17,649 bases of DNA, taken from NCBI GenBank assembly GCA_019677205.1, contig JAAMXY010000006.1, positions 1 through 17,649 on the forward strand, written 5' to 3'. A program made the position numbers and the translations under genes. The DNA comes from Pinguiococcus pyrenoidosus (Eukaryota > Sar > Pinguiophyceae > Pinguiochrysidales > Pinguiochrysidaceae). Under the pieces are notes generated by a model, which had not been told where the DNA came from, searched no databases, and worked only from the letters and a program-made list of their open reading frames with translations. Numbering within the stretch: position 1 is the first letter of the stretch; every line of letters starts with the position of its first letter. Below are positions 9,633 to 17,649 of the stretch, in pieces.

Positions 9633-9758
9633 CCTCTCTAACGGTCTTGGTTGAGGAAAGTCGCCGCTATTCCGCCATAGCAGTGGCCCGCAACCTCCGC
9701 AATCCTTTCGCCCCCCGCCTATCTTTCGCGATCCGTAGAGCGCTCTCCTCTCGCTACC

Positions 9759-11006
9759 ATGGCCTCCTCCACCCCTCTGCAGACGGCCTGGACCTTCTGG
9801 TACCATCGAAAGAGCAAGACCGCCACGGAAAGCTACGAAGACAGCGTGAAAAGCATCGCGTCCTTCCGCACCGTCGAGGAATTCTGGCAGGTATGGTCGG
9901 CTCCTCCGCCAACGACACGCTCCACGGACGCCTCACGACCCCGCGCCGCAGATATACAACCATCTGCGACGGCCCGATCAGCTGATGCAGGGCACGGACT
10001 ATCACCTCTTCCGAGAAGGGGTCAAACCCACGTGGGAGGACGAGCAGAATCGAACCGGCGGAAAGTTCATCATGCGCCTCAAGAAAGGTTTGTGCGATTT
10101 GTGCATGGGTATGGACGGAGCAGAGAGGGTTTGGGCAGCGGCTGACGCCAAATTGCAGGTCTGGTATCGCGGTACTGGGAAGAGCTCACGATTGCGCTGA
10201 TCGGGGAGCAGCTCAGCGACAGCCCTGCCGACATCTGCGGTGCCGTGGTGTCCATTCGCTACTCCGAGGACGCCATCAGCATCTGGAATCGCAACGCGCA
10301 GAACGATGTCGCCAACGGCCGGATTCGCCAGATGGCGCGAAAACTGTTGCGCATTCCGTCCTTCGTCAAGCTGGAGTACAAGGCCCACGAGGACAGCATC
10401 TACGACAACAAGAGGGTACAAGCGTTCAAGGCTCAAGACAGTCGAGAGTAGATCGACTCATCCACGACTTTCTCCGGGAAACCATCATGAAATCATATCA
10501 GGATGAGTGGAGGCGATCACGGGCGAATGGAGAACAAGCCGGGGCGGACGCCACCAAGCCGGGGGCGACACCGGCGCCTGCTGCACCTCCTGGGCCCCGC
10601 GCGAGGACGGCCTCCGGTGCGTTTACAAACGAAGCGGCTGCCTTGAAGGACGGATGTTGGGCTGATTCGTATCCTACCTCCCCCCCGCGCAGTGCCTGCT
10701 GCGGACGCTGCAGATGCGGATGCGGGCTGGAAGCTCGCGCAACGGCGCGGCGGCGGGGACCGCCAGTCTGGCGGAATCTCTTTCCGCCGAGAAGGCGGCC
10801 ACCGATCCTACAACTCGGGGGCGCCCGCCCGCGGGGAGGCCCCCGTCGGAAGGACGCGCAATGGAGGCAGCTGGGGCAATCGCGAGGATGGTCGGGAGCA
10901 TGGGGTCTTCATGAATCCGCCCGGATCCGGCACGGGAGAGCGCTCCTGGGGCCGGCGAGAAAAGGGCAAGGGTGACGAGGTCATGGACTGGCGTCGGCGC
11001 TCCTAG
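9759..11006 (+). CDS. EIF4E2: eIF4E class II (4EHP/eIF4E2-like) cap-binding protein with Arg/Gly-rich tail (317 aa, 5 exons)
   Basis: Exons are 9759-9890, 9952-10087, 10159-10415, 10502-10616 and 10693-11006, totalling 318 codons. The start ATG has a good context (ACCATGG). Residues 11-171 align by eye along the whole 4EHP core: AWTFWYHRK, SYEDSVKSIASF, TVEEFWQIYNHLRRP, DYHLFREGVKPTWEDEQN, GGKFIMRLKKGL, ICGAVVSIR, ISIWNR and LEYKAHEDSI. A Tyr (Y26) occupies the place of the first cap-stacking Trp of eIF4E-1, which marks class II; W72 and E73 match the second cap Trp and the Glu that binds guanine, and W132 matches the Trp near N7-methyl. Such proteins bind mRNA caps weakly and usually repress translation. 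Residues 176-317 form a tail rich in Arg, Gly, Ser and Pro that animal 4EHP lacks. Confidence 0.9.
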
Positions 11007-11518
11007 ACTCCACGGTGCCCGGGCGTGCATTTCGAAGAGCTGCATGGTTGTCCCACACGCCTGTGGGAACGAAGAGTTGCGGCGGCGCTGTCTCTGCTGA
11101 AGCTTCGGTTCTGCCGAAGCACCAAAAACGCAGGAACGAAGCTCTTCCGCGCATTCCGTGCCGCTCCGCCATGCTGTTGCCTCTGCTTCCCCACATTGCT
11201 CTCACCTCACGATCCAACGAGCGCGCACATCGTGCCGGAAATGCTCGCTTTCTAAACGGGAGGAGAAGCTCAGCTTTCCAGATCGGAGAAGCGACTCGGA
11301 AAGGGAAGCTGGAGCGGGAAACAGGATGCGAGAAGGTTGAGTTCTTCCATTCCCCATTCCGCACATGGCCCCGAGAAGGCAGCCGTCTTCTACTTGGATA
11401 ATGTCTGACGGATCCGCCTTCCTCAAACGCCCCATGAGATGCTTACGGACCGGAAGCCCCAGCAGCGCAAAACTTCTAGCAGGTCCCCCAACGGGCACCG
11501 TACTCGTCGCCGGGCAGG
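11007..11518. other. Convergent intergenic region, no gene seen
   Basis: This gap of 512 bp lies between the 3' ends of the eIF4E gene (+) and the GH16 gene (-). A perfect 7-bp hairpin with a 5-nt loop lies at 11102-11120 (GCTTCGG/CCGAAGC). Short frames on both strands show no family features. Confidence 0.55.
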
Positions 11519-13391
11519 CTATCGGGGATGTGCTCTAATGTTGTTCTTCGAGTATACCCTAATACTTCGTATACGCCTGCGAAGAGATTCGAAGCGATTC
11601 GAGACATGAGGTGAGACCCATTGATGCGATCTGTCACATTCGGAATTGCCAAGACAATAAGGGCACGCACCACTCCGCATCCAGCAGAGAGGACGGCTCT
11701 TCCCGAACATATCGCTCGCATGTCTCTATTACGCTGTCCCCCTCTTGGTGGTGCTTGGCGTACTCGTTGGGGCAATCCATCTGAAATCGCTGCCCGGCGA
11801 CTAGGCCACACACGGCGATGTTGATCTGCCGGCCGGAGGAACGAACACTTGAGGGCGGAAGACGCGGCTTTCAGGTGCATACCACGAGGGACGCACGTAC
11901 CACAAGGTGCATGTCCTTGAAATGGGCTGACGAGCACCCGGTCGCTTCGCTGGCCTTCTTCGTCCTACCGTCTAATTTAAAGTATCCATACGGCTTGGGC
12001 CACAGGTCCGGAGTCAGCGGCTCCTTCTTCGCAATCTTCTCCCTGAGCGTGGCCGGGGCGTCGTGTGCCGGGACGAAGGCCCACGACCGGATGAAGCCTC
12101 CCTGCATTCGAGACTGGCCCGACGGTCCGGATCCCCTTGGACTATTCCCCTCTGGATTCCACTCCAATATAAACAGACCGCCGCCCTGTTCGTTCAAGGA
12201 GGGACCAAAATTCTTGCCCTCGCGATCCACCGCGACGCATCCCTTCGGAAGGAGAGCAGTGATTTAGCACAACCGAGAGAAAGGAGCCTGCGACGGAAGC
12301 ACGTCGCGAAGATATCTGCGGTTCTCACTTCCGCTCCCTTCAGGGCAGCTCGTACCTGATTCAACCACTGATCCTTGGCGTAGATGTAGCAGTTCTTCGC
12401 CGTGACCGGAACGGGGGATGGCTCGCCCGTGAACGGGTCGGGCACACCCAGCGCGGTATCCCATTCCCCCGTCATGGAGGTCCTCGTCACGTCCGCCATC
12501 GTGCAGTTCGCAGTCGTGTGAAGCGCAGTCTTCGCTTCGTTCTGATTGTTCACTCCCTCAATGATATCTATCTCGCCGTCCATCGGCCAGAGGTCTTCGT
12601 TCGTGAGCCTTTTTTTGGAGGGGGTGGGATTCCAGGTTACTGCGGTACCCAATCTTCTGCCATGGGAGTGAAAGAGGCTGCCCCCCACACCGCCCTGCCG
12701 CAAGGCTCGGCGGCGTCACGTACCAGATGGCCGGCCACATGCCACACCCCACAGGCATGTGCTCCACGTCGAGAACAAAAAGGCCACTATTATATAGCGT
12801 TGTTCCTTCCAAGCGCACAGAGACTGGCTTTTGCTGCGCCAGGGCGCCGATGAGCGCCGGGAAGGCCTTGGCGGGGTCGTTCAGCAACGCTTCGTTGGCC
12901 CACTCCGTCCGCAGCGCCACCGCTGCGAGTTCAAGCGCGGTCAGCCCGGGGGTGCCAGGAAGGGATCCTTCGGAGCATCGCACCTCTCTCGTCCTGCCTG
13001 TAGAGGCCCATGCTGGCGGCCACGTCCTGACTGACGTAGTCCTGGAAGCCCGCCGAGCCATTCGCGTCCGGCCCGCTGTAGAAATCGTAGTAGCTGACAA
13101 GATCCGCCGGCGTCTGCTCCGTGACCAGCACGTAGTGGGCCGGGTGCAGGGCCAGCTCCTCCACCTGTGGCGCCACCGATCAGTCCGAGCTTCGGCCCCG
13201 CCTGCAGGCGCTCTTCCTACCTCGTCGCGGAGCAGCGAGGGGATCACCACCACCACCACCGTGATGCTCACGGCCAGGAAGGCCGACAAGAGCCAGCGAA
13301 GCCGGGTCCAGGGCAGGCCATGATGACGTAAGCAATCCCAGGAGTTGCCCTCCGGAATGGGGTCGTATCCTTGGCGCCCGAAGGGCCACAT
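11519..13391 (-). CDS. Membrane-anchored GH16 endo-beta-1,3(4)-glucanase-like protein (452 aa, 7 exons)
   Basis: Exons on the minus strand are 13391-13221, 13164-12984, 12922-12724, 12608-12356, 12242-11901, 11825-11671 and 11576-11519, totalling 453 codons. The N-terminal 30 residues are cytoplasmic, then one membrane helix follows (about 32-54, AFLAVSITVVVVVIP), giving type II topology. The rest is a GH16 domain of the laminarinase/Lam16A kind: YYDFYSGPDANG, HMPVGCGMWPAIW, WPMDGEIDIIEGVN, NEQGGGLFILEWN, HLVINIAVCGLVAG and a closing DAEWRIRSIRVY. E196 is the expected nucleophile and E201 the acid/base in GEIDIIEG, and both are intact. Such enzymes cut or remodel beta-1,3/1,4- or 1,3/1,6-glucans, such as chrysolaminarin or wall glucan, at the cell surface or in the endomembrane lumen. 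The start is the first ATG; frame and motif agree at all six introns. Confidence 0.9.
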
Positions 13392-14035
13392 GGCGCCCAG
13401 CGCCGGCACTCACGCTCGGGTTGGACAGCACGTGTGGCGCCGTCTCGGCGTGGAGAGAAAAGACTCCGACGTCATTAGGTGGGCTGCCCGCCTTCTATAG
13501 CGGCCATAGGGCCGCAATCAGGGTGGTCGTCACCGATCACCGGATTCGGCGGAGAAAACATCCGCACGCGGATGTGACCGGTTACCGCTCGGCCTTCGCT
13601 TTCGGTATCGCGTGCGTGGTTCCTTCAAGATTGCCCAGGATCGAAATGGGAGGGCTCCGCAGCGCAAGGCCCCGGAGCGCACCGTCTTGAGGTTTCTGGT
13701 TTGGAGATTTCAGCTTGGATTGGATTCCGTCTCGAGTCCGTGACTCCCGAGCCTGTAGGACGGCATGGCAAGGAGGACTGGTTTTCACCGGTCCGCAATA
13801 TCGAACACAACGCTGTGGGTGAATACCAATATTGGTGACAGTTTCACTGCAGCGATTGCTGTCACGAACGCCGAACTCTCTGGAGAGAAAGGGCCCCAAC
13901 GCCCGAAGCAGCGGCACGCGCGGCGGCACCTTGCTCACCCGAGCGCCCAGAAGCCGATTCCAGGCTGCCGTTGTCAGCATCGGACCGGAGGGCAACCAAG
14001 ACGGTGCAGGAGACCTGCGTCCCAGCCACCCCAGC
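13392..14035. other. Divergent promoter region between GH16 and acid ceramidase genes
   Basis: The 644 bp separate two divergent start codons. The ceramidase frame stays open from 13832 to 14035 but without an ATG, so an upstream spliced exon is possible; I found no convincing one. No other gene or RNA is visible. Confidence 0.5.
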
Positions 14036-15922
14036 ATGGCTTCCGTCACGGCGGCAGTGCTGCAAGGTCAGCGCATGTCGCGGGACGCCGTGCCGGTGCG
14101 GCGCTCTCGCCTTGGCAAGGCCATCCCCAGCTTCGAGCTGGAGCTGGGACAGCCGCCGAGTCGGCGGTGGGAGGCGGTGTGCAAGCATTTCAGCCCCGCC
14201 ATCAAGAGAATCGTGCCGGCGCTGAGGGAAGAAATCCGAGCGGCTCTCACGCAGGCGGTGGGAGGGCCCCTGGCTGGGCTGCTCATGGGCAGCACGGCCT
14301 GGGTCCTACGAGTGTTCAGTTTCCTGGGCCTCGTGGCGAACGCGGAGGAGCTGCAAGCGGTGGCGTCGGCCTTTCACGTCCCCGAGGGAGAGCTGCTGCT
14401 CATCAATCTGTACTACGAAGCCAGCGCTCTCTGCACGTCGATCATTTTCGATCTGCCCTCGGCGCGGCAGGCACAGCTCGAGCCGCTTCGCAAGGCTCGC
14501 AAGACCAACGCGCGTGGCAGGGGGCCGATGCACCTCAGGTCGCTTGACTGGGATGCCGACTGGCTTCCCGACCTCTTGTGCAATGTCACGGTCACCGACG
14601 GCGGGAGGACGGTCTTCATGATGACGACCTTCGCAGGGTATCTCGGGTGCCTCACGGGCGTGAAGCCAGGCTGCTTCAGCGTGAGCATCAACTTCAGATC
14701 GCCGGCAATCGCGGAGTCGTGCCGACGCGGCAGCGCCACCCTCGAGGGACCGCTGCACCATCACCGGCACCAGGAGACGAAGCAGCTAGAGAAGGCCGGA
14801 GAGGCCGCGCCGAGCCGCTCACAGAGCTTGTGGGCCGGGGCGTCCCAGAGCTTGTTCGCCGCGCTGGTGAAGGGCGGGTGGAGCGTGGGGTCCCTCTTGC
14901 GGCAGTGCCTCACCTCCGTCGCCACGTACGCGGAGGCCTACGACTTTCTGCGCGACGCGCCTTTGATCGCGCCGTCCTACTTGTCCTTGTGCGGCGTACG
15001 CCCCGGCGAAGGCGTGCTCTTTACGCGAGATCGAAGTCCACAAGGCCCCATGGAAAGTGGCACTGCCGGCCACCGGAGGGGCGGCGCTGTCGGCGACCCG
15101 AGGGGCGGCGTTGTCCGCCACTTGTCCGCAGGTCCGCTCATCCAAACCAACACAGATGCGTGGGAGAAGTCGCCAAGCGTGGACCTTCACATGGGTGAGA
15201 GCCTCCTGCGCAGGGAGACCGCTGCGCAGTGGCTTGCGGGGGCATTCGCAGCCGAGGCGATAGGTGACAGCCAGGAGCCCCACGGGCCAGCCATGGCAGC
15301 AGACAACTTGGACGCAGGAACGGCGCGCCGAAGGAAGCGCCGTCTCGATGCTGATGGGGTATCAAGTTTGGCAGCTAGGCAAGGTGGCGGGCCGCGAATG
15401 GAGCTGCAGCGCTCCGCGAGTATGGGCAACTCGGACGACGACGAAGTGGTTGTATTAGAATGCGGAGCAGCGCAATCCTGCGAAGTCACCCACGCACAAG
15501 GCGCGGATGGCGGCGCATTTTGCGATTGGTGTGCGTCGGCTTCCGAGCTCTTTGATACCTATCCGGTTGGAAACGAAATGACCGTCCACTGGACGATGAT
15601 GTGGCCCGAGCACGGGTACTTCTTCAGCGCTCGGTGCCCTCGCTTCTGGGGCCGCGACGCTGGCGATCTCATCGAGGACGATCACTGCTTGGAGCGCAGC
15701 TGCCTGCGCCCCAAGGAGAGGGTGCCCAAGCACCACCCGCTGCTTCCATACATCATGACGTGCGCCTTCGACAACTACGCCGGACAGGCCCTCAAGCACA
15801 AGCTCGGTGAAGTGGGCATCGAGCAGAAGGCCAGATTCTACTACTGCAAGAAGCACGCCAGGGTTGCGCGGGATCCTGCACAACTCAAAACCCTGTGCCA
15901 GCTGGCGCAGAGCGCGCAATAG
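14036..15922 (+). CDS. Acid ceramidase/NAAA-family N-terminal-nucleophile amidase with Cys-rich C-terminal extension (628 aa)
   Basis: Residues about 30-390 follow acid ceramidase/N-acylethanolamine acid amidase from end to end: an entry motif (FELELGQPPSRRW), INLYYEASALCTSIIF with the nucleophile Cys133, HLRSLDWD with R168 and D171, TTFAGYLGCLTGVKPGCFSV, LIAPSYLSLCGVRPGEGVLF with TRDR, and QTNTDAW (N372) followed by LLRRET. The catalytic set C/R/D/N/R is complete. Family members hydrolyse the amide bond of ceramides or N-acylethanolamines in acidic compartments after self-cleavage just before the Cys. Unusual points: no signal peptide after the first ATG (14036, context CAGCATGG), the usual C-terminal end is missing, and about 240 residues follow instead: a disordered basic/acidic linker, then a Cys-rich domain at about 493-628 (CDWC, CLERSC, YCKKH). 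The whole reads without introns. Confidence 0.87.
   Translation: MASVTAAVLQGQRMSRDAVPVRRSRLGKAIPSFELELGQPPSRRWEAVCKHFSPAIKRIVPALREEIRAALTQAVGGPLAGLLMGSTAWVLRVFSFLGLVANAEELQAVASAFHVPEGELLLINLYYEASALCTSIIFDLPSARQAQLEPLRKARKTNARGRGPMHLRSLDWDADWLPDLLCNVTVTDGGRTVFMMTTFAGYLGCLTGVKPGCFSVSINFRSPAIAESCRRGSATLEGPLHHHRHQETKQLEKAGEAAPSRSQSLWAGASQSLFAALVKGGWSVGSLLRQCLTSVATYAEAYDFLRDAPLIAPSYLSLCGVRPGEGVLFTRDRSPQGPMESGTAGHRRGGAVGDPRGGVVRHLSAGPLIQTNTDAWEKSPSVDLHMGESLLRRETAAQWLAGAFAAEAIGDSQEPHGPAMAADNLDAGTARRRKRRLDADGVSSLAARQGGGPRMELQRSASMGNSDDDEVVVLECGAAQSCEVTHAQGADGGAFCDWCASASELFDTYPVGNEMTVHWTMMWPEHGYFFSARCPRFWGRDAGDLIEDDHCLERSCLRPKERVPKHHPLLPYIMTCAFDNYAGQALKHKLGEVGIEQKARFYYCKKHARVARDPAQLKTLCQLAQSAQ
15074..15121 (+). 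repeat. 24-bp imperfect in-frame tandem duplication inside the ceramidase gene
   Basis: Two 24-nt units (15074-15097 and 15098-15121) share CGAGGGGCGGCG-like sequence and encode RRGGAVGD and PRGGVVRH. Because 24 is a multiple of 3 the frame is kept. The insert falls just before the QTNTDAW strand, in a loop that varies in length in the family. Confidence 0.7.
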
Positions 15923-16030
15923 GGCAAAAGAGGTGTCATGCAGTGTGGATGGCAACAAGAAGACAAGACAAGAGACAGGAGTAGAAGACAGGAGCAGTCG
16001 ACGACCGAGCACAAAGAAGAGGATTGCCTC

Positions 16031-16070
<40 letters not shown>

Positions 16071-16071
16071 C

Positions 16072-16120
<49 letters not shown>
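15923..16120. repeat. Convergent intergenic gap filled by a (GCTT)n microsatellite
   Basis: Nearly half of this 198-bp gap is a tetranucleotide repeat, 16031-16120, of about 22 GCTT units with one interruption (C for G at 16071). It ends directly at the TGA stop codon of the minus-strand NTF2-like gene (16123-16121). Reading frames over it (Leu-Ala-Cys-Leu on +, Lys-Gln-Ala-Ser on -) are repeat artefacts. Confidence 0.95.
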
Positions 16121-16121
<1 letters not shown>

Positions 16122-16893
16122 CACGAGGTTCTTCGCGCAAAGAGCTGCACGAAGACGGCCCCATGGAGCTCCTTGAACTTCCTGTGCACCCAATTGTATG
16201 TCACCGGTCTACCGAACCATCTATCTTCGTGCACAGCAATCTTCCTGTTTTCATCGAATGAGAGGACGATCGTGCTCGGCAGCGAGAAGGAAATCGGAAG
16301 AGGTCCTCTCAGCGAGTACTTCGTCAACACCTCGCATCTTGCTTGCGCCGGCACCCTCACAAGCTCGCCCTCCGCAGCGCCGGCCCCGTCCTCAGAAAGC
16401 ACGAAGGTATTGCGCTCCGATCCGACCAGCTGCGGGTGGTAGGTCCACTCGCCTCCTTCGACCTTCTTGCCAATTGGCAGAGGAGACAAGCATCTCAATC
16501 GCCGCATCGACCTGGAGGAAAGTGCCGAGGCTGCTGGGCTTGCAGCGCACTCACCTGTTCTACCTCAAACAGTGCCTTGATCAACTCGAAGCCCGCAGCG
16601 ATGCCAGGGACGCCCGTGATTCTGCCGCCGGGGTCGTCAAAGCATGCGGCTTCCGCGTAGAGGCCCTGCAGCCTTTCCAACGCCTCTCCGGCCTGAAACT
16701 CCAGCCGATGCATCCTGTGGATGCTCTCTACTGCCGGGCTGGCCCATTCCCTCATCTCTTCCGCAGGGGCAATGCACCACGTCTGGCCCCGGTGCTCCGA
16801 CGCCAACCCCAGCGTCCTTCCCACAAGGCTGGCGCTGCCTTTCCTCGACAGCTGCGAGCGCCACAGCTTCCGACTTGCTGCCCTCAACGCCAT
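16121..16893 (-). CDS. NTF2-like fold protein (SnoaL/DUF2358-like), about 227 aa, 2 exons
   Basis: Exons on the minus strand are 16893-16555 and 16465-16121, with donor CAG|GTGAGT. The ATG at 16893 has a strong context (GCCATGG). Residues 1-35 are basic and rich in Ser, Arg and Leu with few acids, like a mitochondrial or plastid transit peptide. From about residue 75 the pattern is that of an NTF2-like cone: LYAEAACFDDPGGRITGVPG (helix, then the first strand with a conserved 'F.DP' motif). In exon 2, WTYHPQLVG, VLSFDENRKIAVHEDRWFG and FKELHGAVF fit the curved sheet. These domains serve as small enzymes, binding modules or assembly factors, so no specific function can be given. The acceptor is uncertain: GCAAGAAG offers two sites 3 nt apart, and another site at 16512 is out of frame with exon 2. 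Confidence 0.65.
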
Positions 16894-17122
16894 GGCGCCT
16901 CAGCAGAAAGGAATCAAAAGTAGCAGAAAAGGTGGGCGGAAAAGTGCAGAGGAACTTCTGCGACTGCTGCAGCGTCTCCTGACAGCCCATGCGTGGCATG
17001 ACGAGCAAGAAAGTTGTCTTTGTGGTCCATTCGCGCCGAATATGCACTCTATTGGTATGGAAATGATGCTCAACTGACATTAGAATTTCACCCTTTTTTT
17101 TCCCCCGACTTGTCCTTTGAAG
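16894..17122. other. Short divergent spacer upstream of the SET remnant
   Basis: This holds the 5' flank of the NTF2-like gene. On the + strand an ATG at 16989 opens 22 codons before a GTATGG donor-like site at 17055, and a pyrimidine-rich tract lies just before 17122. This could be a small first exon of the SET-like sequence, but the splice choice is not settled by frame or homology. Confidence 0.3.
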
Positions 17123-17649
17123 CAAGGTGGGTTGTTGGCGGCAGCAAAGCCAAGGTGGAAGCGTGCAACCAGTACGCTATGTCCGTGTCCAAAGGCGTCA
17201 TAGCTGTGGGCAGTCCCTTAGGAACCACGGCCACCGGGCTCAACGCGCAATTCGCCAACCAGCCATTCGTGTGACGGTGGAAACGCGCGGGCGCCGCGGA
17301 GAAAAGGGCCGGCCGGGGAGGTGATCCTGGTGGCGACACAGCTCATCTTCCGGGGCACGGAGATCACCTGCTCCTACTACGGCGCCTGGAGTCGGATGTG
17401 CGGAAGGATGGCGTTCGACTGCGTGTGTCGGGCGTGCGAAGCCGCCAAAGGGCGGATGCCGAAAGGATTCGAGCTGGTGGGGCCTGACGGCTGCATGCCA
17501 GATGTGCCCCTAGGGGCCCCGCTGGAGCGACGAAGTCTCCCACGCGCTGAGCCAAGGTCTTGGCTAAGTCGAAAGAGTACACAACAGGGTGGATGCGAAG
17601 CTCAATTGGAAACTGGAAACCGGCTTTGGAAATTTCCAAAGCTTGCCAG
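17123..17649 (+). pseudogene. SET-domain C-terminal half, frameshifted and cut by the window edge
   Basis: One frame gives AVGSPLGTTATGLNAQFAN up to about 17259, and the next frame continues from about 17264 with HSCDGGNARAPRRKG, then GEVILVATQLIFRGTEITCS, YYGAWSRM and a post-SET-like FDCVCRACEAA. Together they form the second half of a SET methyltransferase domain, but the join needs a frame change in the middle of the NHSC motif (four extra bases, CAGC, at about 17260-17263). The SAM-binding first half of SET is not seen upstream, where the NTF2-like gene begins only about 230 bp away on the other strand. The second frame stays open to the window end. It may be a degenerate copy, an assembly error, or a gene with unusual splicing. 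A pyrimidine tract at about 17090-17120 could mark an acceptor. It differs clearly in sequence from the SET gene at 6703-8738. Confidence 0.5.

Larger units (their letters stand above)
8739..9758. other. Divergent spacer between SET and eIF4E genes
   Basis: This 1-kb region separates two divergently transcribed genes and should hold both promoters. It contains one ATG-initiated minus-strand frame (9141-8902, 79 codons) that may be a 5' exon of the SET gene or chance. It also holds a 13-bp tandem repeat (9445-9490) and an AT-rich island (9498-9632). No other gene is supported. Confidence 0.55.

Noticed and set aside
13421-13835. Possible upstream exon with a signal peptide for the ceramidase gene
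   Set aside because: No ATG-started hydrophobic stretch with a donor in the right phase was found; the question is left open in the gene entry.
15807-16442. 211-codon + strand frame crossing the GCTT repeat
   Set aside because: Most of it is repeat translation (Leu-Ala-Cys-Leu) plus antisense of the NTF2-like gene.

Overview
This window is nuclear DNA of a eukaryote, probably a GC-rich microalga or other protist. Most genes are broken by short introns (16 inferred, 56-121 nt, GT-AG except one GC-AG). Protein types also fit: DUF4116 repeats, a Pro/Thr/Ser-rich surface protein with a 'DGDESDIDCGGSC' cysteine module, and a membrane-anchored GH16 beta-glucanase. These are most familiar to me from stramenopiles, haptophytes and alveolates. 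Genes lie on both strands at high density, which argues against the long one-direction arrays of dinoflagellates. I cannot name the species. All exon models are mine, built from reading frame, splice motifs and family conservation; every multi-exon model sums to whole codons.

Layout: (1) 356-1735 (+), an intronless DUF4116 repeat protein. (2) 1736-2305, a convergent intergenic gap with a GA-rich tract. (3) 5585-2306 (-), three exons, a secreted type I membrane protein with an N-terminal DUF4114/LruC-like domain and Pro/Thr/Ser stalks. (4) 5586-6702, no gene, with paired inverted CCAAT boxes and a 19-bp duplication. (5) 8738-6703 (-), four exons, a SET-domain methyltransferase of the SMYD/Set5-like type. 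(6) 8739-9758, a spacer with a 13-bp tandem repeat and an AT-rich island. (7) 9759-11006 (+), five exons, a class II eIF4E (4EHP/eIF4E2) with an Arg/Gly-rich tail. (8) 13391-11519 (-), seven exons, a type II membrane GH16 beta-glucanase. (9) 14036-15922 (+), an acid ceramidase/NAAA-type hydrolase fused to a Cys-rich C-terminal domain. (10) 16893-16121 (-), an NTF2-like protein, separated from gene 9 by a (GCTT)n microsatellite. (11) 17123-17649 (+), the second half of another SET domain, frameshifted inside its NHSC motif and cut by the window edge.

The genes look like independent housekeeping, surface and enzyme genes, not one pathway or cluster. The points most worth following are the acid ceramidase fusion, the tailed 4EHP with a splice switch at the end of its core, the GC-AG intron that completes the DUF4114 motif, and the broken SET remnant. 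I saw no operon, defence system, CRISPR array, tRNA, rRNA or transposase.
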